Origin: Helicobacter sp. MIT 21-1697
GTDB lineage: Bacteria; Campylobacterota; Campylobacteria; Campylobacterales; Helicobacteraceae
Direction of reading: 5' to 3'
DNA length: 64,000 nucleotides
Assembly: GCF_026241255.1 (NCBI RefSeq)
Contig: NZ_JAPHNC010000003.1
Location: 124,001-188,000 of the forward strand
This document shows, one piece after another, positions 1 through 8,841 of this stretch; positions within the stretch are counted from its first letter, which is position 1; every line of letters begins with the position of its first letter. The notes below the pieces were generated by a model. It was not told the DNA's origin and searched no databases. It saw only the letters and a program-made list of their open reading frames with translations. Both the position numbers and the translations under genes were made by a program.

Positions 1-1
1 T

Positions 2-424
2 AACAAATCAATTGCTATTGCTCCAGACCAAGAAAGTTATAATAAAATTCTCTCCCTTGCACCCAATACAAGCTTTTCTCATATTGATTTATTAGGTGCA
101 TTTTTGGCAAAAGATGGCATTAATGACCCAAAACCTAAGCATCTAATACAATTTTGCAATGTGTATAGCATAGGATTATTATATATTCTTGCTTCTAATG
201 GTGTCAATGTGCTTGATTGCCAGAGTTTTAGTATCCTTGAGGTATTGCCTTTTGATAAACCGCAACTTGAAAACACACAAGCACCATTTTTTTCGCGTAT
301 TGTAAATATAGACACAGGCTCTCTTGCAAGCAAGCTACGTTCAAAAAAATCGCGTCAATACTTTCCTTATTATGACAATTTATTGCGCCAAAGCCTTAAA
401 TCATTTGAGAATCTTAAAAACTAA
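2..424 (+). CDS. C-terminal part of an unidentified protein upstream of glcD
   Basis: The frame is open from the left edge of the window to a TAA at 422-424, giving 140 residues of a protein whose start lies outside. The residues look like real protein (mixed hydrophobic and polar segments, ending in a basic stretch SKLRSKKSRQYFPYYDNLLR). I do not recognise a domain. In H. pylori the gene just before glcD is the plasminogen-binding protein gene pgbA (HP0508), so homology to the conserved N-terminal part of PgbA is possible from position alone. The end here lacks the very lysine-rich tail expected of PgbA. The gap to glcD is 16 bases, so the two are probably cotranscribed. Confidence 0.6.
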   Translation, partial: NKSIAIAPDQESYNKILSLAPNTSFSHIDLLGAFLAKDGINDPKPKHLIQFCNVYSIGLLYILASNGVNVLDCQSFSILEVLPFDKPQLENTQAPFFSRIVNIDTGSLASKLRSKKSRQYFPYYDNLLRQSLKSFENLKN

Positions 425-440
425 GGAGAAAGGAGTAAAT

Positions 441-1841
441 ATGTTCAATAAGTCTCACATTCAAGCTATAAAAAATATTGTGGGAGAGGAAAATTGTTAT
501 GATGACAAGGCACATTTGGTGGCATATTGTTATGATGCTACAAGGGAACGTTATGAACCTGATGCGGTAGTGTTTCCGCGCAATGAACAAGATGTGAGCT
601 TAATTTTAGCCTATTGTAATGAGCATAAAATACCTGTTATTCCACGCGGTGCAGGAAGTGGATTCACAGGTGGAGCATTACCTGTGAATGGAGGAATTAT
701 CCTTGCATTGGAGCGATATTTTAATAAGATTCTAGAAATTGATGAAAAAAACCTTATAGCGCGTGTCCAACCCGGTGTAGTTAATAAAATGTTTCAAGAA
801 GCCGTGGAGGCAAAGGGTTTATTTTATCCACCTGACCCAGCAAGTCAAGAATACAGCACGCTTGGAGGAAATGTCAGCGAAAATGCAGGCGGTATGCGTG
901 CTGCAAAATATGGCATTACTAAAGATTATGTTATGGCGTTGCGTGCAGTGCTTCCAAATGGCGATATAATTCGCGCAGGAAAAAAAACAATTAAAGATGT
1001 CGCAGGATTTAATGTCGCGGGGATTCTCATAGCGAGTGAGGGTTCGCTCGCAGTGATTACTGAAATTACGCTTAAACTTATTGCTAAGCCGAAGTTTGCG
1101 CGTTCGGCTATGGGTGTGTTTGCTGATATAGAATCTGCAATGAATGCTGTGTATAAAACAATGGCAAGTGGAATTACGCCTGTGGCAATGGAGTTTTTGG
1201 ACAATTTGAGCATTCGTGCCGTAGAAGAGCGATTTTCTAAAGGATTGCCCATTGATGCTGGAGCGATACTTATTACTCAAGTTGATGGCGATATGCCAGA
1301 GCAAGTAAGTTTTCAGCTTGAGACTTTGCAGGAGCGATTTAAAGAAAATGGTTGCATTGAGTTTAAAATTGCGCAAAATGACGAGGAAGCACAAAACCTG
1401 TGGTTTGCAAGACGCAATGTGAGCCAAAGTATTACAATTTATGGCAAAAAAAAGCTCAACGAAGACATCACCGTGCCTCGTTCCGCGCTCCCCGAGCTGC
1501 TTAATAGAATCTCCGCATTGAGTGGCAAATATAGCTTTAAGATTCCCTGCTTTGGACATACAGGCGATGGCAATGTGCATGTAAATGTAATGGTGCCTGA
1601 CCCAAATGATAAGCAATCCCTTAACAAAGGATATGAGTGTATTGAGGAGATTTTTAAAATTGCGATTGCACTTGAGGGCACACTTAGTGGTGAGCACGGC
1701 ATAGGTTTGTCAAAAGCACCTTTTATGCGTTTAGCTTTTAGCGAGGCAGAGATGAATTTATTTGCTCATATCAAAAAAGCTTTTGACCCCAACAATATTC
1801 TTAACCCGGGAAAAATGGGGCTTAATATGGAGAATGTATAG
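441..1841 (+). CDS. glcD: FAD-linked glycolate/D-lactate oxidase subunit GlcD
   Basis: 466-residue flavoprotein of the GlcD/D-lactate dehydrogenase family, which oxidises 2-hydroxy acids such as glycolate or D-lactate and feeds electrons to the respiratory chain. The N-terminal PCMH-type FAD domain shows PRGAGSGFTGGAL at about residues 68-80 and a GGNVSENAGG segment; the C-terminal FAD-oxidase domain carries GHTGDGNVHVN and the closing motif SGEHGIG...FDPNNILNPGK. The start is placed at ATG 441 because AGGAG lies 7 bases upstream and the protein then has the usual family length; an earlier in-frame start would overlap the preceding gene. The 3' end overlaps the convergent gene by 20 bases. 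The exact substrate cannot be told from sequence. Confidence 0.93.
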   Translation: MFNKSHIQAIKNIVGEENCYDDKAHLVAYCYDATRERYEPDAVVFPRNEQDVSLILAYCNEHKIPVIPRGAGSGFTGGALPVNGGIILALERYFNKILEIDEKNLIARVQPGVVNKMFQEAVEAKGLFYPPDPASQEYSTLGGNVSENAGGMRAAKYGITKDYVMALRAVLPNGDIIRAGKKTIKDVAGFNVAGILIASEGSLAVITEITLKLIAKPKFARSAMGVFADIESAMNAVYKTMASGITPVAMEFLDNLSIRAVEERFSKGLPIDAGAILITQVDGDMPEQVSFQLETLQERFKENGCIEFKIAQNDEEAQNLWFARRNVSQSITIYGKKKLNEDITVPRSALPELLNRISALSGKYSFKIPCFGHTGDGNVHVNVMVPDPNDKQSLNKGYECIEEIFKIAIALEGTLSGEHGIGLSKAPFMRLAFSEAEMNLFAHIKKAFDPNNILNPGKMGLNMENV

Positions 1842-2469
1842 AATCTGATTGATAAATTAAAGTTGATTGAGGAGATTCAAAAAAGGCTTTGGGAAAAAGA
1901 TAAGTTCCTTTAAAAGCGGAAAAATCTATATATTCATAGGGTAAATTGAGTGTAATGTGGGGAGAGAGGATAGATTCTAAAAGTGTAGTGCAGTATAATG
2001 ATGAAGTATCTCCGCTTAAAACAAAAGGCTCTCCAAGCCATAGAGTAGCTTCAAGGGCAATTTTTTCACGCGTCTTAGTAGAAAAATCAAAACGTTTAAT
2101 GGCGATTTGTTTTGCGTGGAAAAGAAATTCATCAAGTGAGCTAAGTATCACTTGGTTGGGTTTTGTGGGATTATCATCGGGTGTGGCGTGAAGAATGATA
2201 ATAGGCTGTGTGGAGACTATTAAACCAATATGTGTATAGGGGTGGTTGCTTAATGTTTGTATGACTATGCTTTCTATACCTTTGCCCTCTCGCAAGATAA
2301 TATCACCTATTTCAAGCGAAGGAAGTGTGTTTAGAATTTGAGATGTATCTGTAAAAGAAGTGTGTGATGTATTAAAAGGGTATAGAGTGTATAAAAGCTT
2401 TGTAGCACTGATTGCCACAAAGCCAAGAGCAAGATAAATAAGTTTAGAGGTTAATTTTCCACTCATCAT
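1822..2469 (-). CDS. YiiX/YaeF-type permuted papain-fold (C92/NlpC-P60-like) protein
   Basis: About 215 residues with an N-terminal hydrophobic helix (LIYLALGFVAISATKLLYTL) that probably anchors or exports it. It then shows the YiiX-family pattern: GDIILREG, a histidine in HPYTHIGLIV, and a cysteine in SLYCTTLLESIL, the expected His and Cys of the permuted papain fold. Members are thought to hydrolyse amide or lipid-linked bonds in the envelope; no substrate is known here. TTG 2472 and ATG 2469 and 2466 are possible starts. All overlap the end of the upstream lipoprotein gene, which suggests translational coupling. Confidence 0.72.
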   Translation of the reverse strand: MMSGKLTSKLIYLALGFVAISATKLLYTLYPFNTSHTSFTDTSQILNTLPSLEIGDIILREGKGIESIVIQTLSNHPYTHIGLIVSTQPIIILHATPDDNPTKPNQVILSSLDEFLFHAKQIAIKRFDFSTKTREKIALEATLWLGEPFVLSGDTSSLYCTTLLESILSPHITLNLPYEYIDFSAFKGTYLFPKAFFESPQSTLIYQSDSIHSPY

Positions 2470-2839
2470 CAACTTTAATAAGCTTTATTGTCTCATCATT
2501 TTCGCTTCCATTTTTAAAACGCACAAGCACTTTAATGATTGCTTTTTCCTCTTTGACATCTTCAGAGACAACTTCAATCTTCTCTATCCCATCAGATTCT
2601 TGGGCTTTGCGTTCTGCCTTTGTCGCTGCAGCTTTGAGCTTACCTTCAATAACTTCTTTCATCTCTTTTTCTTTTTTAGACAAATTGATGTATTTTATCA
2701 ATTTATCACCATTGCCTTTATACACATCTTCGGTAAAAGCTATCGCCACATCTTTGGGTGAGCTTTCTCCACAAGCAACAAACAAAAGAGCAATCATTCC
2801 TAAACCTAAAGCCAAAATTAACTTTCTTAGTATTGTCAT
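2444..2839 (-). CDS. DUF4878-type lipoprotein
   Basis: 131-residue predicted lipoprotein. A signal peptide ends in the lipobox LLFVAC, with the cysteine at about residue 23. The mature part matches the DUF4878 pattern: SPKDVAIAFTEDVYKGNGDKLIKYI near the front, then a charged linker, then a beta-rich end with VLVRFKNGSENDETIKLIKVDDEWKINL. DUF4878 proteins have an NTF2-like fold and are periplasmic or membrane-attached; their role is unknown. The stop overlaps the start of the YiiX-like gene by 26-29 bases, so the two probably form one transcript. Confidence 0.8.
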   Translation of the reverse strand: MTILRKLILALGLGMIALLFVACGESSPKDVAIAFTEDVYKGNGDKLIKYINLSKKEKEMKEVIEGKLKAAATKAERKAQESDGIEKIEVVSEDVKEEKAIIKVLVRFKNGSENDETIKLIKVDDEWKINL

Positions 2840-2902
2840 CTTAAAATCCTTTGTGTGAAATTAAAAATTAAACGCGTATATTAATAAATTTAACACAAAA
2901 AA

Positions 2903-4075
2903 TCAAGGAGTTTGTATCGGCGGAGATTTGTATGCAAGGAATCCAATAATATTAAGCATTACACTTAGGCATAAAAGTGTAATAAGCGAATATGTGAAAT
3001 TGTGATATAAATCATAGAGCTTGCCAATAAGCACAGGAGCAAGACAAGCAAGGAGATAACCTATACCTTGAGCCATAGCAGAGAGTTTAGTGGCAATTTG
3101 CACATTAGCACTTTTGCTTGAAATAAGCAGTAAGGCAATGCCAAATACACCTCCAACTGGGATTCCAAGAAGTATTGAAACAAGCACAATCACCCATAAA
3201 TCCTGCGTATAAAGCAAAGTAGAAAAGCTAAGCATATAAAGCCCACAGATACTCCCTATAAAAATCTTTTTGCGCTCTTGTGAGAGTGAGCCGAGTATAA
3301 GCGGTGCAAAAAACGAGGAGGGAATAACAATCATTTGGGATAGAATCATCATATTTGAGGCAAAAGATTGAGTGTAACCAAAAGAGATGATAAAGCTAGG
3401 ATACCAAGTAAAAAAACTATAACCGATTATGCTTGTAAATCCCATAAAGAGCGTAATATTCCACGCGCTTAAATTTGCCCAAAGCGTGCCCCTGAAGTGT
3501 ATTTTTACTTTTGGACGTGAGATTCTATGATTTGTCATTTGAGGCAGGTAGCTTAGGATTGCCATTATTGCCAAGCTTGCCCAGCAGCCCATAGCCATAG
3601 GCACAGATAGAATATGTGTGAGAGGTAAAATTGCAGCAATGCCAAGCGTGGCAGAAATATTAATCACAAGGCTATAAATGCCCATAATTTTAGGGACATC
3701 GCGAGGAAATTTTGTCTTAACAAAGCTAGGAAGCAAGACATTGGCTACTGCAATGCCACCTCCCATAATCGCCGTGCCAATAAATAGCTCTACACTTCCG
3801 CCCATACATCGCACAATCTCTCCTGTGAGAATACATAAAAGTCCTAGAAACATTGCTTTTGTAGGCTGAAAAATCGCGACTATGAAAGAAATAATACCAA
3901 ATGCAAAAAGTGGTAAAGAAGTGAGTAATCCCGCTTGTGCTGCACTTAGATGATAATAATCTCTAAGCAATTCAACTATTGGTCCCACAGAAGTGATAGG
4001 TGCGCGAAGATTGAGACTGATAAGCAAAATAGGTAAAAGATTAATGAAAAAGATTTTTTTATGTAATGTCATCAT
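2903..4075 (-). CDS. MFS transporter, CynX/NimT (YycB) type
   Basis: 390-residue membrane protein with about twelve hydrophobic helices. The first loop and second helix read LRAPITSVGPIVELL then LSAAQAGLLTSLPLFAFG, the signature of the CynX/NimT branch of the major facilitator superfamily (cyanate permease, 2-nitroimidazole exporter). The substrate is not predictable from sequence. ATG at 4075 or the adjacent ATG at 4072 are both possible; AAGGA lies just upstream and suits 4072 slightly better. The gene diverges from ilvB, and the roughly 130 bases between them hold promoters for both and a tandem repeat. Confidence 0.87.
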   Translation of the reverse strand: MMTLHKKIFFINLLPILLISLNLRAPITSVGPIVELLRDYYHLSAAQAGLLTSLPLFAFGIISFIVAIFQPTKAMFLGLLCILTGEIVRCMGGSVELFIGTAIMGGGIAVANVLLPSFVKTKFPRDVPKIMGIYSLVINISATLGIAAILPLTHILSVPMAMGCWASLAIMAILSYLPQMTNHRISRPKVKIHFRGTLWANLSAWNITLFMGFTSIIGYSFFTWYPSFIISFGYTQSFASNMMILSQMIVIPSSFFAPLILGSLSQERKKIFIGSICGLYMLSFSTLLYTQDLWVIVLVSILLGIPVGGVFGIALLLISSKSANVQIATKLSAMAQGIGYLLACLAPVLIGKLYDLYHNFTYSLITLLCLSVMLNIIGFLAYKSPPIQTP

Positions 4076-4136
4076 ATTTCCTTCATAAAATCTCTTTGCA
4101 TTGTATAAAATGAGTATAAATCCTTGCGAAATTGTA

Positions 4137-4158
4137 TTATTAAGTAATTATTAAGTAA
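4137..4158. repeat. Tandem 11-bp repeat upstream of ilvB
   Basis: The sequence TTATTAAGTAA occurs twice with no gap (4137-4147 and 4148-4158), so identical faces repeat once per helical turn. It lies about 50 bases before the ilvB start, just upstream of a -10-like TTTATATTG near 4170. The placement fits a binding site for a regulator of the ilv-pdx operon, but no regulator is identified. Confidence 0.5.
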
Positions 4159-4204
4159 ATTTTGGTATTTATATTGTCTTTGAATTATTATGGAAGGGGT
4201 ATTT

Positions 4205-5917
4205 ATGAAAGTAATGACAGGAGCCCAAATGCTTATTCAAGCCTTACATCTTGAGGGTGTAAAGGTTGTTTTTGGCTATCCGGGCGGCGCAGTATTACAT
4301 ATTTATGATGAGATTTATAAACAAAACTATTTTTCACATATTCTTGCACGACACGAACAAGGTGCGGTGCATTCGGCTGATGGTTATGCGCGTAGTAGCG
4401 GAGAGGTGGGTGTAGCAATCATCACTTCAGGTCCGGGATTTACAAATGCTATTACAGGTATCGCCACAGCCTATACAGATTCTATTCCTCTTGTCGTTAT
4501 TAGCGGACAAGTGCCTATTACGCAAATTGGCACTGACGCATTCCAAGAAATTGACGCAGTGGGGATTTCTCGCCCTTGCACAAAGCATAATTTTTTAGTG
4601 CGTAATATTGCCGAATTACCCAGAATCCTTAAAGAAGCTTTTTATATTGCGCGAAGTGGGAGGCAAGGTCCTGTGCTTGTAGATATTCCAAAGGATATTA
4701 CGGGCACTTTAGGCGAATTTACCTATCCCGAATCTGTTGCACTTCAAAGCTATAAGCCTACCATAAAAGGCAATTCGCGTCAGATTAAAAAACTTTGTGA
4801 AGCTATTATGAGTGCGCAAAAACCTTTATTTTATATTGGTGGAGGAGCTATACTTTCAAATGCAAGTGAGATTATCCGTGAAATCGTGCATTGCACAGGG
4901 ATTCCGTGTGCTGAAACACTTCTTGCGCGTGGGGTGCTAAGATATGATGATGAGAATCTGCTTGGTATGCTTGGTATGCACGGAAGCTATGCTGCAAATA
5001 TGGCAATAAGTGAGTGTGATTTGCTTGTATGTTTGGGTGCGCGCTTTGATGATAGGGTAACAGGCAAGTTGAGCGAATTTGCAAAAAATGCAAAAATTGC
5101 CCATATTGATATTGACCCAAGCTCTATTGGCAAAATTGTGGCGGTGGATTATCCTATTGTAGGGGATTTGAAGCATATTGTATCAGATATGATGATTGAG
5201 CTAAGCGGATATGATACGCAAAAAATTATGAAATGGAGAGAGCATTTGCGCTCTTATGCGCTTGCACACCCTATGAATTTTGAAGATAGTGTAGATTCCA
5301 TTAAACCTCAATGGATTATCCAAAGACTTGGTGAGCATTTAGGCGAGAATGCAATCATTACTACTGATGTGGGGCAGCATCAAATGTGGGCAGCGCAGTT
5401 TTATCCTTTTAGCTTTCCGCGTCAATTTTTAAGCAGTGGTGGGCTTGGCACAATGGGCTATGGTTTGCCTGCAGCACTTGGCGCAAAACTCGCGCGTGAA
5501 GATAAAACTATTATTAATATTACAGGTGATGGCTCAATTTTAATGAATATCCAAGAGTTGATGACTTGTGTTGTGTATGGCATTCCTTTTGTCAATGTGA
5601 TTTTAAACAATAATTATTTAGGAATGGTGCGACAATGGCAAAGCTTCTTTTATGAGCATCGTTTTTCGCATACGGATTTGAGTTTGCAGCCTGATTTTAT
5701 TAAACTTATAGAATCTTTTGGTGGTGTAGGCTTTAGAGTAGAGAAAAAAAGTGAATTTGACGGGGCACTTCAAAAGGCATTAGATTCTAAAAAAGTGGCA
5801 TTTATTGAAGTAATGATAGATAGATACGAAGATGTCTTGCCAATGGTGCCAAGCGGGGGAGCAATCTATGAGATGATTCTCTCAAGTGAAAAAAAAGCTT
5901 TCAAAGAAGAGGAGTAA
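4205..5917 (+). CDS. ilvB: Acetolactate synthase large (catalytic) subunit
   Basis: 570-residue thiamine-diphosphate enzyme that condenses two pyruvates to acetolactate, or pyruvate with 2-oxobutyrate, the first common step of valine, leucine and isoleucine synthesis. Domains in order: TPP pyrimidine-binding domain with the catalytic glutamate in LARHEQGAVH (about residue 51), central FAD/TPP M-domain with CLGARFDDRVTGKL, and the TPP-PP domain with GDGSILMNIQEL and NNNYLGMVRQWQ. ATG 4205 is chosen over ATG 4190 because GGAAGGGG is spaced for it and the family begins with MTGAQM. It overlaps ilvH by one base (TAATG), typical of coupled subunits. Confidence 0.96.
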   Translation: MKVMTGAQMLIQALHLEGVKVVFGYPGGAVLHIYDEIYKQNYFSHILARHEQGAVHSADGYARSSGEVGVAIITSGPGFTNAITGIATAYTDSIPLVVISGQVPITQIGTDAFQEIDAVGISRPCTKHNFLVRNIAELPRILKEAFYIARSGRQGPVLVDIPKDITGTLGEFTYPESVALQSYKPTIKGNSRQIKKLCEAIMSAQKPLFYIGGGAILSNASEIIREIVHCTGIPCAETLLARGVLRYDDENLLGMLGMHGSYAANMAISECDLLVCLGARFDDRVTGKLSEFAKNAKIAHIDIDPSSIGKIVAVDYPIVGDLKHIVSDMMIELSGYDTQKIMKWREHLRSYALAHPMNFEDSVDSIKPQWIIQRLGEHLGENAIITTDVGQHQMWAAQFYPFSFPRQFLSSGGLGTMGYGLPAALGAKLAREDKTIINITGDGSILMNIQELMTCVVYGIPFVNVILNNNYLGMVRQWQSFFYEHRFSHTDLSLQPDFIKLIESFGGVGFRVEKKSEFDGALQKALDSKKVAFIEVMIDRYEDVLPMVPSGGAIYEMILSSEKKAFKEEE

Positions 5918-6402
5918 TGATGGAAGCAAAAAATACAGAGCTCAAAAAAAGCATTTGTATAAATGTTATCAATGAGCATAGCGTTTTAGCAAGGATTTCA
6001 GGGCTTTTTTCTGCGCGTGGATACAATATAGAATCTCTGACTACTGCTCCTATTCCCAATAGCAATCTCTCGCGCATTACGATTGTAACACAAGGTTCTG
6101 AAGTTGTTATTGAGCAGATTATCAAACAACTTCATAAGCTTATTCCCGTAGTGAGCGTTATTTCAAGTGATGATTTGCTTGAGAAGGAAGCGGTGTTGGT
6201 AAAGATTCCATTAAGTGAATCTTTGGCAGATATAGAGGCGTTGTGTAAGGCTTATAATGGCAAGATTGCAAATGCGAATGAAAAATATATTATTGTGATT
6301 GCCACCGATAAACCTTCAGCGATTAATCAATTTATTGCAGCTATTAGAATCTTTAACCCAAAAGAGATTATACGAAGTGGCGTAATTGCTATGGAACGAT
6401 AA
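5917..6402 (+). CDS. ilvH: Acetolactate synthase small (regulatory) subunit
   Basis: 161-residue regulatory subunit that binds the large subunit and confers valine feedback inhibition. An ACT domain spans about residues 9-85 (ICINVINEHSVLARISGLFSARGYNIESL is the typical start), followed by the ALS_ss C-terminal domain. Full family length. The start codon overlaps the ilvB stop, and AAGAGGAG sits just upstream. It is followed closely by pdxJ in the same direction. Confidence 0.95.
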   Translation: MMEAKNTELKKSICINVINEHSVLARISGLFSARGYNIESLTTAPIPNSNLSRITIVTQGSEVVIEQIIKQLHKLIPVVSVISSDDLLEKEAVLVKIPLSESLADIEALCKAYNGKIANANEKYIIVIATDKPSAINQFIAAIRIFNPKEIIRSGVIAMER

Positions 6403-6411
6403 GGAGAAGAA

Positions 6412-7215
6412 ATGTCTATACGATTAGGTGTGAATATTGATCATATTGCGACTTTGCGTGAAGCAAGGGCTATTTATGAGCCCGACCCACTTGAAGCAGT
6501 TTTTATTGCAAAAAATGCAGGTGCGCATCAAATCACATTTCATTTGCGTGAGGATAGGCGACATATTCACGACAGCGATGTCCAGCGTATCGTGCAATCA
6601 AGTCCTTTGCCCATTAACATAGAATGCGCACTTGATGAAAAAATTATTGATTATCTTTGTGGCTTAAAGCCCCAACGCATTACACTTGTGCCTGAAAAAC
6701 GAGAGGAAATCACCACAGAGGGTGGATTGGATATAGAATCTCATTATGATAGCATTCGCGATACACTCAAAGCTTTTGAATCTTGTGGCATTGCGAGTGC
6801 GCTTTTTATTGATCCTAAAAAGGAAGCCATTTTCCTTGCGCGTGAGCTTGGTGCGCAGGCAGTAGAGCTTCATACAGGCAGATATGCAAATTTGATGCTT
6901 ATGGCATACAGCAATCTCTCTCGCACACATCGTGCTTTGCAAGAGTTTGCGCTTCCCACACAAGAAATAAATGAGGAGATTTCTCGCACACTTGATGATA
7001 TTGCACAATGTGCTAAACTTGCCACTTCAACTATTGATACGCGTCATCTTGAATGCTTTGCGGGGCACGGATTGAATTATCAAAATGTAAGCGCAATCGC
7101 GCAGATTCCACAAATAAGTGAGCTTAATATCGGGCATAGTATTATTGCAAGGGCTGTATTTGTAGGATTGGAGCGAGCAATTATACAAATGCGAGAGACA
7201 ATGTGCCAAAAATAG
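6412..7215 (+). CDS. pdxJ: Pyridoxine 5'-phosphate synthase PdxJ
   Basis: 267-residue TIM-barrel enzyme that condenses 1-deoxyxylulose 5-phosphate with the product of PdxA to pyridoxine 5'-phosphate, in the DXP-dependent vitamin B6 pathway. The hallmark start MSIRLGVNIDHIATLREAR is present, as are FHLREDRRHIHD, TLVPEKREEITTEGGLD, ELHTGRYA and the closing ELNIGHSIIARAVF. It is slightly longer than the roughly 240 residues typical outside this group. AAGGAGAAG precedes the ATG. Its end overlaps pdxA by 13 bases, so the two pathway partners are translationally coupled. Confidence 0.96.
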   Translation: MSIRLGVNIDHIATLREARAIYEPDPLEAVFIAKNAGAHQITFHLREDRRHIHDSDVQRIVQSSPLPINIECALDEKIIDYLCGLKPQRITLVPEKREEITTEGGLDIESHYDSIRDTLKAFESCGIASALFIDPKKEAIFLARELGAQAVELHTGRYANLMLMAYSNLSRTHRALQEFALPTQEINEEISRTLDDIAQCAKLATSTIDTRHLECFAGHGLNYQNVSAIAQIPQISELNIGHSIIARAVFVGLERAIIQMRETMCQK

Positions 7216-8135
7216 CTATTAGCGTAGGTGATGTCAATGGTATAGGGCTTGAAATTGCATTAAGGACACATCATCAAATCATAAGATTCTGTGAGCCTCT
7301 GTATTGTGCGCATAGAGAAGTTTTGGAATCTGCAAGTGCGCTTTTGGATTTTCCTTTGCCCCAAGATATGCAATGTGTAGCTGATTTTGAATATCCTCGT
7401 GGTGGTTTAATTGAGCCAAATTGTGTAAGTGCGAAAAGTGGAAAATATAGTTATGAAAGTTTTATGCAAGGAGTAAATCTTACTCAAAGCAAGCAATGTG
7501 CAGCTTTAGTAACTCTGCCTATTCATAAGAAAGCGTGGCAAAAAGCAGGTATTAGCTTTGTAGGGCATACTCACGCGCTTTCATCAATATGTGGTGTAGA
7601 TTCTATAATGATGCTTGGTTGCCCCTCTCTTTTTATTGCTCTTTTTACAGACCATATTGCCCTTTCACAAGTGAGTGCGTGTGTTACACAAGAGCGGGTG
7701 AAGGATTTTTTACTGCGTTTTGCTCAAGGAGTGAATCTCAATGAGCCTTGCTGTGTGTTAGGGCTTAATCCTCATTGCGGAGATGAGGGCATTATGGGAA
7801 GTGAGGATAAGCAGATAAATGCAGCCGTGAGTGAGGTAAATATGCAACTTGGCAAAAAGATTTTCTTTGGTGCATACCCACCTGATAGTGCATTTTCGCC
7901 TTTCAATAGAGAGAAGTTTAGATATTTTGTGAGTATGTATCACGATGTAGGTTTAGCACCTTTAAAGGCATTATATTTTGAACAAAGTATTAATGTTAGT
8001 CTTAATCTTCCAATACTGCGCACTTCAGTGGATCACGGTGTAGCCTATGATAAGGCATATAAAAAAGGAAGCAATATAAGCACTCAAAGCTATCTCAACG
8101 CAGTGCAATACGCTGCAAATAATGTTTTGCGATAG
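7203..8135 (+). CDS. pdxA: 4-hydroxythreonine-4-phosphate dehydrogenase PdxA
   Basis: 310-residue NAD-dependent, metal-dependent dehydrogenase that oxidises 4-phosphohydroxy-L-threonine and supplies the PdxJ substrate. Family motifs: KIAISVGDVNGIGLEIAL at the start, a metal-ligand histidine in SFVGHTHAL, GLNPHCGDEGIMG, the metal histidine in MYHDVGLAPLKAL, and the closing SVDHGVAYD. The start is GTG at 7203, inside the last codons of pdxJ; no ATG in frame gives a full N-terminus. It is the last gene of the ilv-pdx cluster. Confidence 0.95.
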   Translation: MPKIAISVGDVNGIGLEIALRTHHQIIRFCEPLYCAHREVLESASALLDFPLPQDMQCVADFEYPRGGLIEPNCVSAKSGKYSYESFMQGVNLTQSKQCAALVTLPIHKKAWQKAGISFVGHTHALSSICGVDSIMMLGCPSLFIALFTDHIALSQVSACVTQERVKDFLLRFAQGVNLNEPCCVLGLNPHCGDEGIMGSEDKQINAAVSEVNMQLGKKIFFGAYPPDSAFSPFNREKFRYFVSMYHDVGLAPLKALYFEQSINVSLNLPILRTSVDHGVAYDKAYKKGSNISTQSYLNAVQYAANNVLR

Positions 8136-8157
8136 GTAAGCTTTAAGGATAGAATCT

Positions 8158-8163
8158 TATAAT
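8158..8163 (+). promoter_or_regulatory. Promoter -10 box before the PAP2 gene
   Basis: A perfect TATAAT lies 36 bases before the PAP2 start. No clear -35 box is seen, which is normal for Helicobacter sigma-70 promoters. Confidence 0.5.
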
Positions 8164-8199
8164 AGCATTTTTTATTTTTTCTTAATGTAAGGATATTAT

Positions 8200-8790
8200 A
8201 TGTGGCGGCATTTTCTAGTCAAGTTGGTATTGCTTTATCTTGTTATTGCCCCCCCCCCTGTGCAGGCAAGAGAGAATCAATTTGAGCAATTTGGCGATGC
8301 GTTTAGGTTTTTACCTGTGTATGTGATGGTGGTATCTTTAGCAATGGAGGATTATGAGGGTGTGGGGCAACTTGCACTCGGCACTTTAGGTACACAGCTT
8401 GTTACAGAGGGTATCAAATGGGGATTTGATAGCGCACATAAGAATGGTAATAGTGTAGCTTTTGCTAAAAGACCTTGTTGTGAGGATTGGAAAGGTATGC
8501 CAAGCGGACACGCAAGTGGTGCATTTAGTGCAGTGGGATTTGTATATTATCGTTATGGTTGGAAACCTGCTATTCCTGTGGGTATCCTAGCGGTGCTCAC
8601 TGCTGCTTCAAGAGTAGAGGCGAAGAAACATTCAATTTTACAAGTAAGTGTAGGGGCAGCTCTTGCGTGGGGATTCTCATATATTTTTACACATAAATAT
8701 ATGCCTAAAAACACGATGATTATGCCAAATGTTGATACAGATATGCAGGGCAATCCTGCTTTAAGCCTTAATGTGCGATATAGCTTTTAA
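8200..8790 (+). CDS. PAP2-family lipid phosphatase with C10 tract in its signal peptide
   Basis: 196-residue acid phosphatase/PAP2 protein, probably inner-membrane or periplasmic and acting on lipid or lipid A phosphates. All three catalytic motifs are visible: K(x6)RP ending at R91-P92, PSGH at 101-104, and SR(x5)H at 137-144. A signal peptide covers about residues 1-23. A run of ten C (8249-8258) encodes the APPP just before the predicted cleavage site; at C10 the frame is open (ON). H. pylori has related PAP2 proteins (the LpxE HP0021 and HP0851); which one this matches cannot be settled here. Confidence 0.82.
   Translation: MWRHFLVKLVLLYLVIAPPPVQARENQFEQFGDAFRFLPVYVMVVSLAMEDYEGVGQLALGTLGTQLVTEGIKWGFDSAHKNGNSVAFAKRPCCEDWKGMPSGHASGAFSAVGFVYYRYGWKPAIPVGILAVLTAASRVEAKKHSILQVSVGAALAWGFSYIFTHKYMPKNTMIMPNVDTDMQGNPALSLNVRYSF
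8249..8258 (+). repeat. C10 homopolymer inside the PAP2 coding frame
   Basis: Ten consecutive C in codons 17-20 of the PAP2 gene. Gain or loss of one base would truncate the protein within the signal-peptide region, so the tract is a likely slipped-strand phase switch, here in the ON length. Confidence 0.7.
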
Positions 8791-8804
8791 ATATGAGTTT
8801 TGGC

Positions 8805-8810
8805 TATAAT
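8805..8810 (+). promoter_or_regulatory. Promoter -10 box of alaS
   Basis: A perfect TATAAT within GGCTATAATCACGC sits 31 bases before the alaS ATG, between the PAP2 stop and alaS, giving alaS its own promoter. Confidence 0.6.
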
Positions 8811-8841
8811 CACGCATTAATTCATTCAGTAAAGGATTTTT

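Noticed and set aside
819-1697. Long open frame antisense to glcD
   Set aside because: It is the shadow of a well-supported gene, with composition unlike a real protein and no ribosome site.
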